A stretch of 64,000 bases of DNA. Source: Eutreptiella sp. 'Long Island Sound 2002' (lineage: Eukaryota > Euglenozoa > Euglenophyceae > Eutreptiales > Eutreptiaceae). The stretch covers positions 23,050,441 through 23,114,440 of the forward strand of contig OZ038378.1 of the NCBI GenBank assembly GCA_964036045.1, given 5' to 3'. The translations under genes and the position numbers were made by a program. This document shows positions 11,160 through 23,000 of this stretch, in pieces. Position 1 is the stretch's first letter. Each line of letters begins with the position of its first letter. The notes beneath the pieces are model-generated. The model made no database searches. It had not been told where the DNA came from and saw only the letters and a program-made list of their open reading frames with translations.

Positions 11160-13080
11160 AAGTATCTTCCACTAGGGGTATGCATTTTGAAAATTGGTCT
11201 TCTGCGTTCTTTTTTGTGAGATCACCATGCCTGCAAAAAAAGACCCGGGTACGGGAAGTTACCACCCACCTTGTCCATTTAGCGGATGCTCTCAGCCTTC
11301 ACGATGGGAATCTCTTTGGGAAGCTCTTAGCGGAATGGGTTGTCTTGTCCCCACACGCTCGGCGCCAGTTTGCCGTGGCCATGCGTTTGGCCGAACCTAG
11401 TTGTGTTCAAGCAGGAGGCAATCGCTAAGTACACCTCTGAGGTCCTCCCCCTGGATGAGTGTTGCGAGCTTATCGTACACTTATGTGCGCCCACATCCTT
11501 GTGGCGTACACTCCCCGAGCTGTGAGGGTTGAAGTACACCGCAGCTACCGGGTTGCCATTAGCTTGCCCAATTTGCCTAGAGAGGGCTTTCTAGCAGCGC
11601 TAGCAAGAGCTATTGGCCCCGCTCGAGCTTGCCCCTCTGGTGAGCACATCCTACCCCAAGGCCACAGACGTCAACTGACCGTGGGCATAGTGGCTTCGTT
11701 ACATTGCGAGCCAACCCCCGTTATGCCGCAGGATAGATTGGTCCTTCCCCTTGACATTCATTGTTAGGGGGATCTATCCATGTGTTGGTGAGGAGTGGTT
11801 CCAATTGAGCGTGTCCTAGGCGAACATGGGCCTTTAGGGCCGTAACCCTGCATGTGTGTGGGTCATCAGGGTCACCATCTGCAGCAACAAAGCAATGGCC
11901 ACTTTGGCAACCCTTTGGGAAGCCAATGTCAAGACAATGGTTCCGGCGGTGTTCCAATAAGTTGTTCTGGCCGTATTAGTCGTGTTCAAGCCTTTTGTTT
12001 GAATGCCCATTGGAACAATTTGGTTCTAATAATTTGCCTTTGTTTTTCTAAGCAATCTAGGGCGTTGTGAACACCAAACGGGTGGTCCACAACACCCGCG
12101 AGTAGCCGGATTATGTTTGGCTGGGTGGTGGCTTCCCATGGGGGTGTCACAACATTGGGATTTCACTGGCCCCGCAAGTTGGGTCACTATACAATGAGGC
12201 CGTGTGGGACACCGTTGCCCGTGTTTGGCGGGGCAAAGATGTGGTCTAGACCACTGAAACGGATCGTGCCCAGCAGACATCCTTCTTGTTGGGTACATGG
12301 TCCCTCAAAGAAGCTGGTTGCTCGGTGGACCCAGTGGTGGTCATCGGACGCTGCCGGGTTGTCGTGTGCATTTTGCAATGTTGCATGGCAATGGGGCGGC
12401 TACAAATGGCCAACATCAAACAGCTGGCTAATGACCGCCTTGCCCCGGGTGACCGGGCAACTCGCGCAGCCATACGGGCCACATTGCATGAACATCGCAC
12501 GGGGTGCGTTCTAGGGAGGGATGCTTCCGCCGATGGTGAGGAGATGTCTCGCCTCTTTGCTGTGTGGCCAGATTTGGCCTTGTTATTGGCGGTTGCACCG
12601 GCTGAGCCGCTCCACATGGTTGTTATTGGTGTAGCATAAGTGCTGCTGGACCTTTACCACACTTATCAAGTGGCCCACGTCTCCAATGCCGGGTTGCGGT
12701 TGCTTCTTTCCGTGAGCATTGTGCGCTTGGTTCCGCATCCCACTACCTCTGTTTTTTACGAAAAATGCGTGTGTTGGAGGACATGTAGCCTTTTGGCATG
12801 GTGATAGCCTCCCACAACAATGTTGAGAGCCTCAATCGGTTCCTAAAGCAGGCCTTAACAAGCACACTGCCCAAGGCGGTGGCAAGCAAAAGGTAACTGG
12901 GCAAAATTCTTGTGGACGCCCTGAGGTGTCTGTGAACTCGGACGACAACGCCCTGTGGCAAGTGCTGCAATGGGTGTTTCTGTTCTTCCACATTCACTTG
13001 CAGCAACACGATCTTGTTCGCCACGTTCCTTGTGCATGTCCCCATGGTTGCCCTCACTCTCCACCCCCCTTCCTTAGCTC
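11160..13080 (+). pseudogene. Decayed transposase-like coding region
   Basis: Protein-like pieces follow one another on the plus strand in changing frames: about 11,260-11,430 (DALSLHDGNLFGKLLAEWVV), 11,480-11,765 (YRVAISLPNLPREGFLAALA), 12,400-12,639 (NDRLAPGDRATRAAIRATLH then WPDLALLLAV) and 12,800-12,892 (MVIASHNNVESLNRFLKQAL). The last piece resembles the N-x-V-E-S/F-L segment seen near the C-terminus of MULE-type transposases; this is a weak likeness. Frame changes between pieces suggest decay. The CCGGAACA motif at 11,940 lies inside, so insertions have occurred. Confidence 0.35.
11940..11995. repeat. CCGGAACA-rich motif, copy 2
   Basis: TTCCGGCGGTGTTCC followed by GTGTTCAAG, as in copy 1. 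Confidence 0.55.
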
Positions 13081-13179
13081 ACTCTTGTTCTTTGCTCCAA
13101 AACCTGGCCGGGCCCATCAGTAGAGATATGCTAGTCATATTGACGGCCTTGTTCAGGGGACCGGAAATATGCAGATGCA

Positions 13180-13300
13180 TCATGTTGTTGTGTGTATCAT
13201 TGCATCCCATGTCACTCTGTGCATCATAGCGTGCCGTGTCATTATGTGCATCACATCGTCGTGTGCATTACAAAATGCCATGGCCCCAAGTGCCCTTCTG
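13180..13300. repeat. Short tandem repeat GTGCATCAT/GTCATT
   Basis: About four imperfect units of roughly 25-27 bp built from TGTGCATCA and a TGTCA-type half. Confidence 0.5.
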
Positions 13301-13679
13301 TGTGAACCATTGCATGCACTGGCCTTTCAAATTACGCTGTACCGCAAGTACTCATTTGGATTTGATTTGACTTGATTTGAATTGTTAATTGCTGAATTTG
13401 TTAAGTGGCGCCCCACACCACGTGGACGAGGCGAAATACCACCGCCACGTCTAAGGATAGATGCTATCCCGTGAAGTGTGGGACGGACACCCGGCGTGAC
13501 CAGTAGGAGGTGCGGTAGAGGACTTTGTCCACACAGTTGCGACAAGCCTTGGCCGCCCTCAGAGAGGACTTGGAGATACCCGTGAGTGCGGACATCCGCC
13601 TTCCCCTCGTATCATAGGGGTGAATGGGTCCACAAAATAGTGTGCCGTCCTCCCCTTGAACCTGTTCCGACGACATTCG

Positions 13680-13790
13680 GGTCACTTGTTCTGGCGGTGT
13701 TCCACTATGTAACAGGGGAAAACGCTAGAATGTTGCAAGAACATCGGCGGAACAACTTATCGGAATGTCGCCGGAACACATTTTTTTGTT
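13680..13790. repeat. CCGGAACA-rich motif, copy 3
   Basis: GTTCTGGCGGTGTTCC, then CGGCGGAACAACTT and CGCCGGAACACA, partly in inverted order. Confidence 0.55.
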
Positions 13791-14055
13791 GTCCTCTCTT
13801 TCGGTTGGGGACGTGCAGATTAATCGCGGCGACCCAAGGCGGTGTGCCTCATCATGCGGTGGCCTAGTTGTGACCCGCGGCCAATGCATTTGACTGCATT
13901 GCTGCAGCTGTTGCACCCGCGGCCAATTGTATCACTCAAGGTGTTGACGGCCATGGGTCATCGGCTAGCAGCAAATTGAGGGCTGGGGCGGCATCGATGA
14001 CCCTTCCCCTGTGCCCACGCACCGGCAACAGCTGCCAGCGGAAGGACCCCCCACT

Positions 14056-15003
14056 CTAGCCCCCCCCCCCCTTGGTCCCCAAACCAAACCCCGACCCAAA
14101 GCCCACAGCCCTTGCCAAACACCCCCAAATGAAGAGGAAGCAGCTTCGTGGGGAGTGCTCTACACTACTAGCTACAGAGCCCTCCTCTGAGTCCTCAACG
14201 GACTCCTCCTCCACGGATTCCTCCCTTTCCTCGATTTCTTCCTCTTGTTTGCTGACCCCCCCCCCACACACACACGGTGCAAGACCTCCCCCGAGCCCCC
14301 AAAAGGGAGGAAAGCCCCCCGTGCCCCAACCCCCCAAGAAGGCCTCCAAGGCCACCGCCAAGGCACCACTTGTTTTGCCCCATCCCTCTCCCCAAACCCG
14401 AAGAGCCGACATGCCTACCAACACCCCACAGCCCAAGCCCAAGCCCAAGCCCAAGCCATGGGCAAGGGGGGGAGGGGGGTGCAAGTCCAAGACGGGGGAA
14501 ATGTGTATGCCGTTTTTTGCCACAAGGGAGAGTGGGGGATTGAGAACGGCAAGGAGGCCTTTGCCCAGGGTGCCCCCCCTTAAGGGGAGACATGGTTGTG
14601 TTTTCCAGGGGACGAGGAACTTTTTACGTGCCGAAGCTCGTGCGTGGCAGACTCGAAGGCAGACCAAGAAAATTCCTCGAGAAGGAGAAGGAGGAGAAGG
14701 AGGCGAGTGAAGAGAAGGAGGGGGATGCGGAGCACGGACACGGACAACAAGGATAGGGACGGGGATGGGAGCGGGGATGGGGGGGACCATGGGGATGGGC
14801 AAGGGGCAGGTAATGGTGCTCCCGAGGTTAGTGCTCACCGGGATGATGGTATGGGGGTAGGGTCGATGGGGTGGAGGGTGAAGGGGTGGTGGCTGGTAAG
14901 GGGGCAAGGGAGGGTAGTGGGGCCTGTGGGGAAAGCTCTGTGGCGCCCTACAGACCCCCTTACAACCCAAGACAACTCGGCGAGGGACGCGCAAAGAGAC
15001 TAA
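14056..15003. other. Low-complexity Pro/Ser/Lys-rich open region
   Basis: Long open frames exist on both strands (plus 14,072-14,710 and minus 14,056-15,240), but they consist mostly of PKPK, SSTDSS, EKEEKE and GDGG-like runs. The plus-strand frames are slightly more credible: Ser/Asp tract, PPKKASKATAK, a globular-like piece near 14,470-14,620 and then an E/K-rich piece at about 14,675-14,755. It could be a disordered-protein exon or just compositional bias; no family recognised. Confidence 0.25.
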
Positions 15004-15107
15004 CCCCATGTGCCCTTGCCAGAACCTTGACCAACAATGTATGTGCCACTCACCCTTTATCCACCCTTTACTCTTTGTGTGCTTTTTCTGGTGGTTTTCC
15101 GGTAACT

Positions 15108-15360
15108 GGTTCCGGCGGTGTCCCGGTGGTGTTCTAGCAAAAAATGTTTTTGAAACCAACTTTTTCACGTGCGACAATGTGGGAAACGAAGGTACCAGTG
15201 GGCCGCCCCTCAGCAAGCAAACAACATATTTTCCTATCATGTATGGCTAGAGTTGGTTGGGGAGGAAATGGACTTCGAACTTTTTCATTCCGGCCACTTT
15301 CATTCGAACACCGGAACAATTTGGCCGGAACAACCTTTGTGTTCAAGTGCGTGCCAAGGG
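15108..15360. repeat. CCGGAACA-rich motif, copies 4 and 5
   Basis: GGTTCCGGCGGTGTCCCGG at about 15,109 and CCGGAACAACCTTTGTGTTC at about 15,330, the second matching 10,136 exactly over 20 bases. Confidence 0.65.
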
Positions 15361-15404
15361 CATGTATGTGGGGCACAATATAGAGGTGGCAATGCCAGGG
15401 CTTA

Positions 15405-16725
15405 GGCCACATGGACCCACCCTCCCCTTCCCAAACCCGGGTCATACCTTTTCCCACTGTGACGTGCAATCTGCGGTGCATCCCACATTAGCCACCACTA
15501 TGGGGAGTTTCCTCCATGCCATGTTGCAAAAGAGTTGGTGCTCATGTTCCACTGTGCACAAAAGCCACACTTGTTTTGCATGGTGGCCCATGTGTGTGTG
15601 TGGATGTGCATGCACACCCAAGCACACTACGGCCTCAAGGAGTGTCAAAGGGGTGGAACATGTGCTAGATATCTTGGGTTTGGTTGTTTTGAGGTCGCCG
15701 TTGGAAGCCTCATGGCACGGGGGGAGGGGGGGGGGGGAAGCCAATTGCAGCAGCCAATATGGCCGGTCCCTGGCACTTAACACCCCAATTGCCAAAGACC
15801 CCCCCTCACCCCAGTCATGCGCGATGCAAAGCTTGAAATCTGGGTGACAGCGCTAGGCACCAGCCCTCATGGACTGCTGCAACAAGCAACCCCCCCCCCC
15901 CCCCAACCCTCCCTTAGCCCCGCTCTGCCCCACCTACATTGCATCCCACTATGACACCGCTGCTAAGAACCAATGAGAGAACCAGGGCACGACCAACAAC
16001 CCCCACACTCTCCCCCCTCCCCACCATGAGGCCACCATAAGATGGGATGCAACTTCAACCTCCAAGAGCTAGTGGCACCCCTGATTCTATCCATCACCTA
16101 TGATGTCAGTTGGCTTTGGCTTTTGGGTCCTTCTCTCGTGCCTTTGCTTACAGGGGTACTGGCCTTTGTAGTGGGGGGGCTTGTGGGAGCCTAGTTCCAT
16201 GGCAAATTTCAAATTGCCAAAAAAAAATAGCGGGGAGACTAGAAGCACTAAAACGGCTATATCGTGGAGAGCAGCGATTTGGTGCCCCTTGGGCCCCCTC
16301 CCTAAGGTGGCAAGATGACCAATTCAAAATTCATTTGACAAATAGACAAACAACGAACTCACCGACTAATAGTTGATACCACCAAGACCAGGTGGACTTT
16401 CCCCTTGACTAAGGTGCCTTTATTTGCAGCACAAGATTGGGGCGGGGCTAGGTGGAGCTTTGTGGTTTACCCCTAACCTTCTGCTACACTAAGAGCTCGG
16501 TGGTTTTGTGGATTACCTTTGTATAACCACTTCTCCTGGCTTGTCATTCTACTCCTCTCACCGGTCGCACCCGTTGTCATGTCAAAGTTGACTTACTCCG
16601 CATGGTATAGGTGTGTGTTGTGGCTTGGGGAGGCAAAACGGGCAGGATTTATGTACTTGGACCATTGGTCACCCACCTCGGGTTGGTTGACAGGAAGACG
16701 GCCCTGAGACCCCCATACATCGAAT
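15405..16725. other. No gene recognised
   Basis: Short ORFs only, with poly-G (about 15,727-15,738) and poly-C (about 15,890-15,904) tracts. Likely repeat debris. Confidence 0.35.
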
Positions 16726-16728
16726 TTT

Positions 16729-16773
<45 letters not shown>

Positions 16774-16985
16774 TGCATGTGTGCGTATGTACAAAATCAT
16801 CATTTTGTGGAGTGAGTGACCATGACGGTCAAACAAGCGGGCACTCCCGGGGCGGGAGGTCCACCGTGTGTATGTGTGCGTATTTCGTGCGTGTGCCTGT
16901 GCGTGCATGTGCGTGTGTTGTCCAGATTCAACGAAATCCATAGCATTCGCAAAGATACATCACCTCTCCATAGGTCCGTTTGCAC
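16729..16985. mobile_element. Partial family A end, duplicated
   Basis: A (GT)n run of about 44 bases (16,729-16,772) and then a block containing CATAGCATTCGC and GTTTGCACTG that matches the end of family A; an intact copy begins directly after it. So two family A ends lie in tandem. Confidence 0.5.
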
Positions 16986-18057
16986 TGTAGTTGTGTGTGT
17001 GTGTGTGTGTGTGTGTGATGCCAAGCATTTTCATCAAGCTCATAGTGTTCGCCGTCATAGCAACCACTCTACACCTCTGTCCGCACTGCAGCGGTGTTTG
17101 GTTTTCTGCTTGTTGCGGCCCTTCCCCCCTCTCAACATGACACGAAGATGATGTAAAGTGCATGTGTGTGCCCTACCACACCTTGCAACCCCACATCATG
17201 CATCCCTTCCCTACGCAAAGGCCCCCATGGGTGAGCTTGCTGACCAACATGATGCCCTTGCTTTACTGTAACAAAAGCCGTCTCCTCACCCACCCCCTCA
17301 ATGAGCGCTGTGCACTCCTTGTGGGCCTGGTCCGCCATGGCAGTTTTGGAGGACTGCTGGGTGCCGACCAGTAGTTCCCACAGCCTCCAGCCTAGCTCTA
17401 GAAACACCTGTGACAGACTTTTTTTTTCAAGGCGGGCCCTGTGAGCATCCTAAAATTGGACCCTAGGAAGATGGGGTGCGTGTTTTATCCCAGAATATTG
17501 CAAGGACACAGGCGTTAGTATCCCAACCCCCGAATACTATGGGAATTCTAGAATGAGTGATTGCAAGCCCAAGTATAGTGGCGATACTAGGGCACCCGTT
17601 GTTATCAGACTATTCAATCCCAAATATAGTGAGGATTCCCTTCACACGGGCGGCATCATGACACTACCCTCATGCGGTGGCGAAAGAGCCGCTTGCAATG
17701 CGGGGCACTCTAGCTGTGGTGGAGACAGAGTCGGCGGCTGTATCAGCAGGACCCCTACCTTTAGGTCATCCACTGGCTCATCATATTGTCGTGGCGTTTG
17801 GGTGCGGTTCAGTACTTTCCACTTGATAGGTGCTTCCCTGTCGCTTACCAACTGGCAGATCTATGAGAGAGTCTCCACCCTCAACAAAACCTTGCCATCA
17901 CAGCACTTCTAACCACAATGTTCTGCTTCCCCATGCTAATGGAGGGATCTGTATGCCCTTGAATTGAGCAGCAATGACACTGAGAGTCAGGTCTCCTCTG
18001 GGAAAGCACACATGCACATAGCAAAAAGCAAAAATCCTCATGGGACCCTGGGGGGCG

Positions 18058-18720
18058 TTTTCGCACAGCGCGGGCACAGCGTGGGCACAGCGCACGCACA
18101 GCGCCAAATATTATATTGTTTATCCCAGGAGCACCCCTGAAAACCACCCACCTACAGGAGCGTGCATGATCCATTCAAAACGGCATTGGGGGTGCACAAT
18201 TCTGGACCCTGGGACCCGTGGCAAGCACCAGACTAAAACAAAAAATCCCTGGTGTACCAGCAGAGGCTGTAGGGTGCAGAATTGAGGACCCTGGGACCCG
18301 TGGCTACCGGTGGTAAAAAACAGCCGACTTTTCGCACAGCGCGGGCACAGCGCACGGTGCGCCCCCCTCGCCAAATGCCATGCATAACCCTCCAAGCCGA
18401 AAGGCGGCAAACAAATGTTCCACCCGTGCTCTAGAATACCCATGAATATCATGATTTCTCGGGTCAATGTCTTGCGGCCTATGAAGGGTACGTGGGAATG
18501 CAATCTTCCCTGATATGGCACCATCATGTATACCCACCTCAAACCCCATCAAGCATCCTTTGGTGCGTTGTGGCCTGTACTTGCCCCATATCTTAACATC
18601 GGACTCATACCGGGTAACACCGGGCATACCCACACAATGTCAACCAAATTATCAGTTGCCACGGTGACCTCCCACAAAATAGTCTACTTTTCGCACAGCG
18701 CACGCACAACGCACAGTGCA
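18058..18720. repeat. CGCACAGCGC motif, three copies inside family A
   Basis: TTTTCGCACAGCGC with one or more following GCACAGCGC-type units occurs at 18,058-18,106, 18,329-18,360 and 18,688-18,720, same orientation. Similar short GC-rich arrays are in family A copy 1. Confidence 0.6.
18304..18633 (-). pseudogene. DDE_Tnp_4-like transposase fragment
   Basis: The minus-strand frame reads FEVGIHDGAISGKI and later DIHGYSRARVEHLFAAF. These match in order the segments FEVGGHDGAYKGRI and DVHGWYRAHIEQLFAGF of the better preserved copy at 52.1 kb. In this transposase group the second motif carries the R-x-x-[VI]-E region near the catalytic acid. The intervening segment is frame-shifted (VPFIGRK is found in another frame). 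N-terminal part missing. Confidence 0.6.
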
Positions 18721-19570
18721 CCCCCTAACACCAGAGATGGAATTTGGCACAAGAATTAGGTTGTGGGAACATTCCACCTCCAATGTGGCTTCATTACCCC
18801 CCCCCAGCCCAGCAACACATGCACTGCCACCCACGCCTGGATGAGCACCTATTGCGCTTGCCCCGATCCCTAAGACCCCTTCGAGCCGGTTGCTTCTTGC
18901 TGGGACATTTTGGAGGTGTCAGCGAAACCAACCCTCTTCTTGTCCCGTGAGCCTAGAGATGCATTCTCTCACTGGCAAAATGTCCCCTAGACACGCACAA
19001 GTGCAGTCCACTGCAGAGCTCGCCCTGAATTTCGAGCTGACAACACAGTGGTCGCTTCCAGCCAGCCCAGAGCACTCACGACGCATGATGGTGCTCCCAC
19101 TGCAGGAGAGGGCAGCCGTCCTGCGACAAGCTGTCAGGGCGCTACAGCCCCACATGCTGGCGGGGGAGCTTCTGCCAGCCAGGGAGACACCGCTATGCAA
19201 ATCCCTCATACCGGGCAGGGAAGGGCGTGCGGCAGTAGTTGGAAGTGGGATGCACAGACTCCAATGTGATATCTGGCATGAACCAGGTACAGGGACGGTG
19301 AGAAATGTGAAGAGACATGACTTCCTTGACCCCTAAGCAGCAGGACGCAGGGTTGGTACCAGACAGAGGGAGTCACTGTGGGCAGAGTATGAAATATGGG
19401 GCTGTGATCCAATTCCGAAGAGTGTCTGGCCTGTGACATGCCATGCAGCGTACTAAGGAGTCAAAGGTGCCCAGAAGCCAGGCATTGAAGTGGGCTGAAA
19501 TGTGGTCCCAGACAGGCACAATGCACAAGGATACTACATGCTGTTTGGAAGCACCGAATACAAGGACCAC

Positions 19571-20011
19571 CTGTCGAGCACCGATGGCCACCTCCTCTAG
19601 CACCAGCCCCAGCGACAAATCATGAAAATACTGCCGAGCTCGGTTGTTGGCAAATTCCTCAGGGTCCGTGATCTGCAGCAGCGTCTCCGTGATGTGCCGT
19701 ACTGCGGCCTCATCGCGGAGCTGCGAAACAGAAATGAGCACCCGAATCACGACGGATGGCTTCAGGAGGACACCGTAGCGGGCGAGAGAGAGGAGGGTAT
19801 CACACAGCGTGGTCATGCCTTCGATGTCTTTGTTTTTTGCGAGCTCCAGCAGAGGTGCAACCACGCGAGGCCCCAGAGTGGGTCCGTTGGTTTCGTCGAT
19901 GGCGATTTTCAGCCCGGCCCAGTCCTGGGCCGCAATAAGCCTTTTTACGGAGCGCTTTTGTATGGCAGCTTTGTTCTTGCCAGAGGTGAGGTAGCGCGTA
20001 AAAGATGCGTC
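19571..20011 (-). CDS. Exon of the unknown minus-strand protein
   Basis: 147 codons between a pyrimidine-rich TTTTTGCAG acceptor and a GTGGTC donor; phase 0/0; helix-rich composition. Confidence 0.55.
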
Positions 20012-23000
20012 CTGCAAAAACGGGGGTAGATGGTTGTTGCAAAGGGTTGTACTGCAAAGGACTGCAGAGGACTGTGGAGTGTTTTGGAGGATTTCTTCTG
20101 CAACGACATGTGGGCTGAGTTGTCCTCCATAAATGGTGCAAATGCAATGGCCAGGGCTTTCAACCGGGCCCAAGGCTACAGAACCCCTGCCATCTGCAGG
20201 TCCCCAAAGTGCGGAGGCAAACAATGGCTGCACAACCCATCCTGGCTCGGGGTAGTGGGCAGGTGAACGATGGCTGCACAACCCATGGGATTTCCGGGTC
20301 CGCAAAGCGGGAACGTGAACAATGGCAGCATAACCGCTGCTGTTCGGGGACCCCAAAGTGGGGAGGCAAACAATGGCCACACAACCGATGCTGTCTTGGG
20401 GTCACACAACTGGGCAGGTGAAAGACAGGTGCATAACCGTCGCCGTCTTGGGGTGCTGAGTGAACAGTGGCTACTAGAGCAGGGCTGCCACTTGCGAGTG
20501 AGGCCTTCTGCAGCACTATGAGCAATTTATGTCTCGTTGTAATGCGAGCATGTTTTCCCCTTTGCATTTGCTTTGGATGTTGCACACTCTGATTGTGTTT
20601 TTCCCACCTAGGTGGCCCATGAAGGTGGGGTTTGGGACAAAGCCCTGAGATGTTGCTGCTCTCCTGGCAGTTGGCAGCGTCAATTAACTTCTCACCATTC
20701 ACAAATATCCACCAAGCCGCTGTGTTGGCCCACCATTTCTGTGATGGACCAAAACACTATTACAAATGCTGGTTTTTTTGTTTGTTTTTGTGCTGTTTCT
20801 TCATTTTGGATGTACATGGGTGCCTGTCCCCTGTGTCAACCCTGACCCCCCCCCCCCCACACCTCATGGCAAAGTGTTTGCACTCCGCACTGAAATATCT
20901 ATCGTTAATGTGTGTGTCCACTGTGCAATACTACTGCATCCATTACCTTACTCTTCCAATGAGATTTCAGCAAGACATAAAGCCAATCACTTCATCTTGG
21001 ATGCGCATTTTACCCCACAGGGAAGTGGCATTGTTTAGGCTGGAATAGAGTTGGTATCTGGTGCCATATCCTAATCACCGGCGCGTCGGACAAAGACGTC
21101 CAGACATCCAAATCTCCCTGGACCGCTTAACCGGTATACCCAGAAACATATCTCTCGGGGACACGGGAAACACGCCAACTCGGAGCGTTTTTGTTTTTTT
21201 CACAGTCGTTGTCGTTGTTGCCTTGTTTGTGGGTACTGAGTGTCCGGTAGGGGGGGGATGTGTGGGGTATGTTCGGAAAGCCCTCAAAAAGGGCTATTTG
21301 GAACACCCTGGGTTTGCATGCTGTAATTACGGCATGTTTGAGATTTTTGGCCGTTTAGGACAGTGCGTGACCTTTTTTGCTGCCCTCTTTTGTCAACAGT
21401 TTCATGCCATGTCCGCATACATACATCACAGGGACCAGAAACAGAATCCTGTTCTGATCCGACCACAAGATGAAGTGGTTGGATTTTGGCTGCACCCCTG
21501 AGGGACCAAATTCTGACCTGCACCCGCATGCAGGATTTGTTTGAAGGCACGCTACCAGGAGACCATGCCGTGACGCAAGGTCAGGTTGACCAATCAACGG
21601 AATGTGGACCTCACAACTGATGGATTGTGGGGAATGCCTTTGAACACAGGCTAGGTGCCAGTGAAAAGCTGTAGGCTGAAGGACTGGCAAGATCTGAAAA
21701 AATATGTCCCCATGAATAAACATGGTGATGTCTGCCCAAATGGGGTCCCTGTCCTTGCAAACAACGACGACGACTCTGAATAACTGTTGCAGAAAGGTGT
21801 CGTGCATGTCGCGTGACATTGGACCTATTGCTCTCCAATTTCATATGGGTGGGACCACCGGGGGTGCTGTGAAATGCTCATTTCGAAGCCCCTTTCAGGC
21901 AGATTTCAAAAAGTATACACATCCCCCACCCTAGAAGATGACATTTTTCCGCAATTCACCGAAACATTCAAAAAAGAGGAAAAAGGGCCAACTTGGTCCG
22001 TGTTGGCGCATAACGACTGTCCCTCAGAGATATTCAACAGTATTGCTGCAGATTTTGTGAATTATCCTGAGGTAAAGGACGGTAGGGAAAAACAGCCCAC
22101 GAATATAATTACAATTCCCTTTTGAGGGTTGTTTGTCGATTGTTGGGGTACTGCAGTACCCTGTAAAACAAGGATTACCTTTGAGGAATTGGCCAGCCTG
22201 TTTATGGATCGAACATTTCTTCACTGGAGACTGCCAAACGGCAATTTTCTTTGCGCACAATCTCTTCTGCCCTCACAATGAGGCAACACGTGACTCTCAC
22301 TGGCCTTTTCTGGTTGCTGAGCGGCGGCCTTTGCGAGCTGATGAAGCAGTGTAGGAAGGTCGCTTTGGTGTGAATTGATGGTCACAAAGACGGCCCCCAA
22401 GCTCAGGAGGTTTGTGTTCTGGACAGTGAAACTAGAGTTCTGGAGATTTCAGTGCCGTTGACAGCCTATTCAAGGCATGTGACAAGGACTGGGCCAAAAA
22501 TGAAGTCACTGATGATTTTCCCCTGTGCAACGGACACCCAGGTCAACACTGATAACAGTGCGTGGTCATGCTTGCTTCGCTTGCTTTAAATTCGCTGAAT
22601 TCAACAACTCCAACCCTGTCCAAAACCCAAAATGAGATTGGTTGCACCAGGCGTCCCTTCAACCTTATCGTCCGCCCACATGAGACTGACCAAAGTTCAA
22701 GAGATGATCAGTACGTGCACATAACCCGAGTACTGCTTCCCACAAGATCAGGGGCTCCTGCCCAGCTTCGCCGTGCCCACTCCTCAGGCCAGCAGAACCA
22801 CAAGCAACTTTGGCCCACTGACTTACAATCCGAGCAAAGGGTAGAACCTTCTTAATGAGCCGGTTCAAAGTGTTGACATCCATGGGCGTCAGCGCATTGC
22901 GGCTGTGCAGGTCAGCCGCAATCTCGTGGAGGCGCCGCGCTGGGTGCGGCTCCAGTTGCGTGTATGCGAAAAAGATGTCGCTCCACACCCTCGCAATTTG

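Larger units (their letters stand above)
16987..19020 (-). mobile_element. Family A transposon copy 2 with DDE transposase remnant
   Basis: Same block order as 5,757-8,630: (GT)n and GATGCC block, a block at 17,160-17,375, the protein block SDREAPIKWKVLNRTQ (minus, 17,642-17,851), and a block near 18,940-19,020. It additionally keeps a transposase segment at 18,304-18,633 related to the family B transposase at 52 kb. The coding sequence is interrupted by frame changes and stops, so this copy is dead. Confidence 0.6.

Noticed and set aside
14056-15240. 394-codon minus-strand ORF, the longest in the window
   Set aside because: Almost entirely Pro/His/Gly-rich low complexity caused by strand composition; no domain, and better frames exist on the plus strand.
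20160-20702. 180-codon minus-strand ORF
   Set aside because: Runs through the 50-55 bp tandem repeat and a dispersed repeat; composition is repeat-driven.
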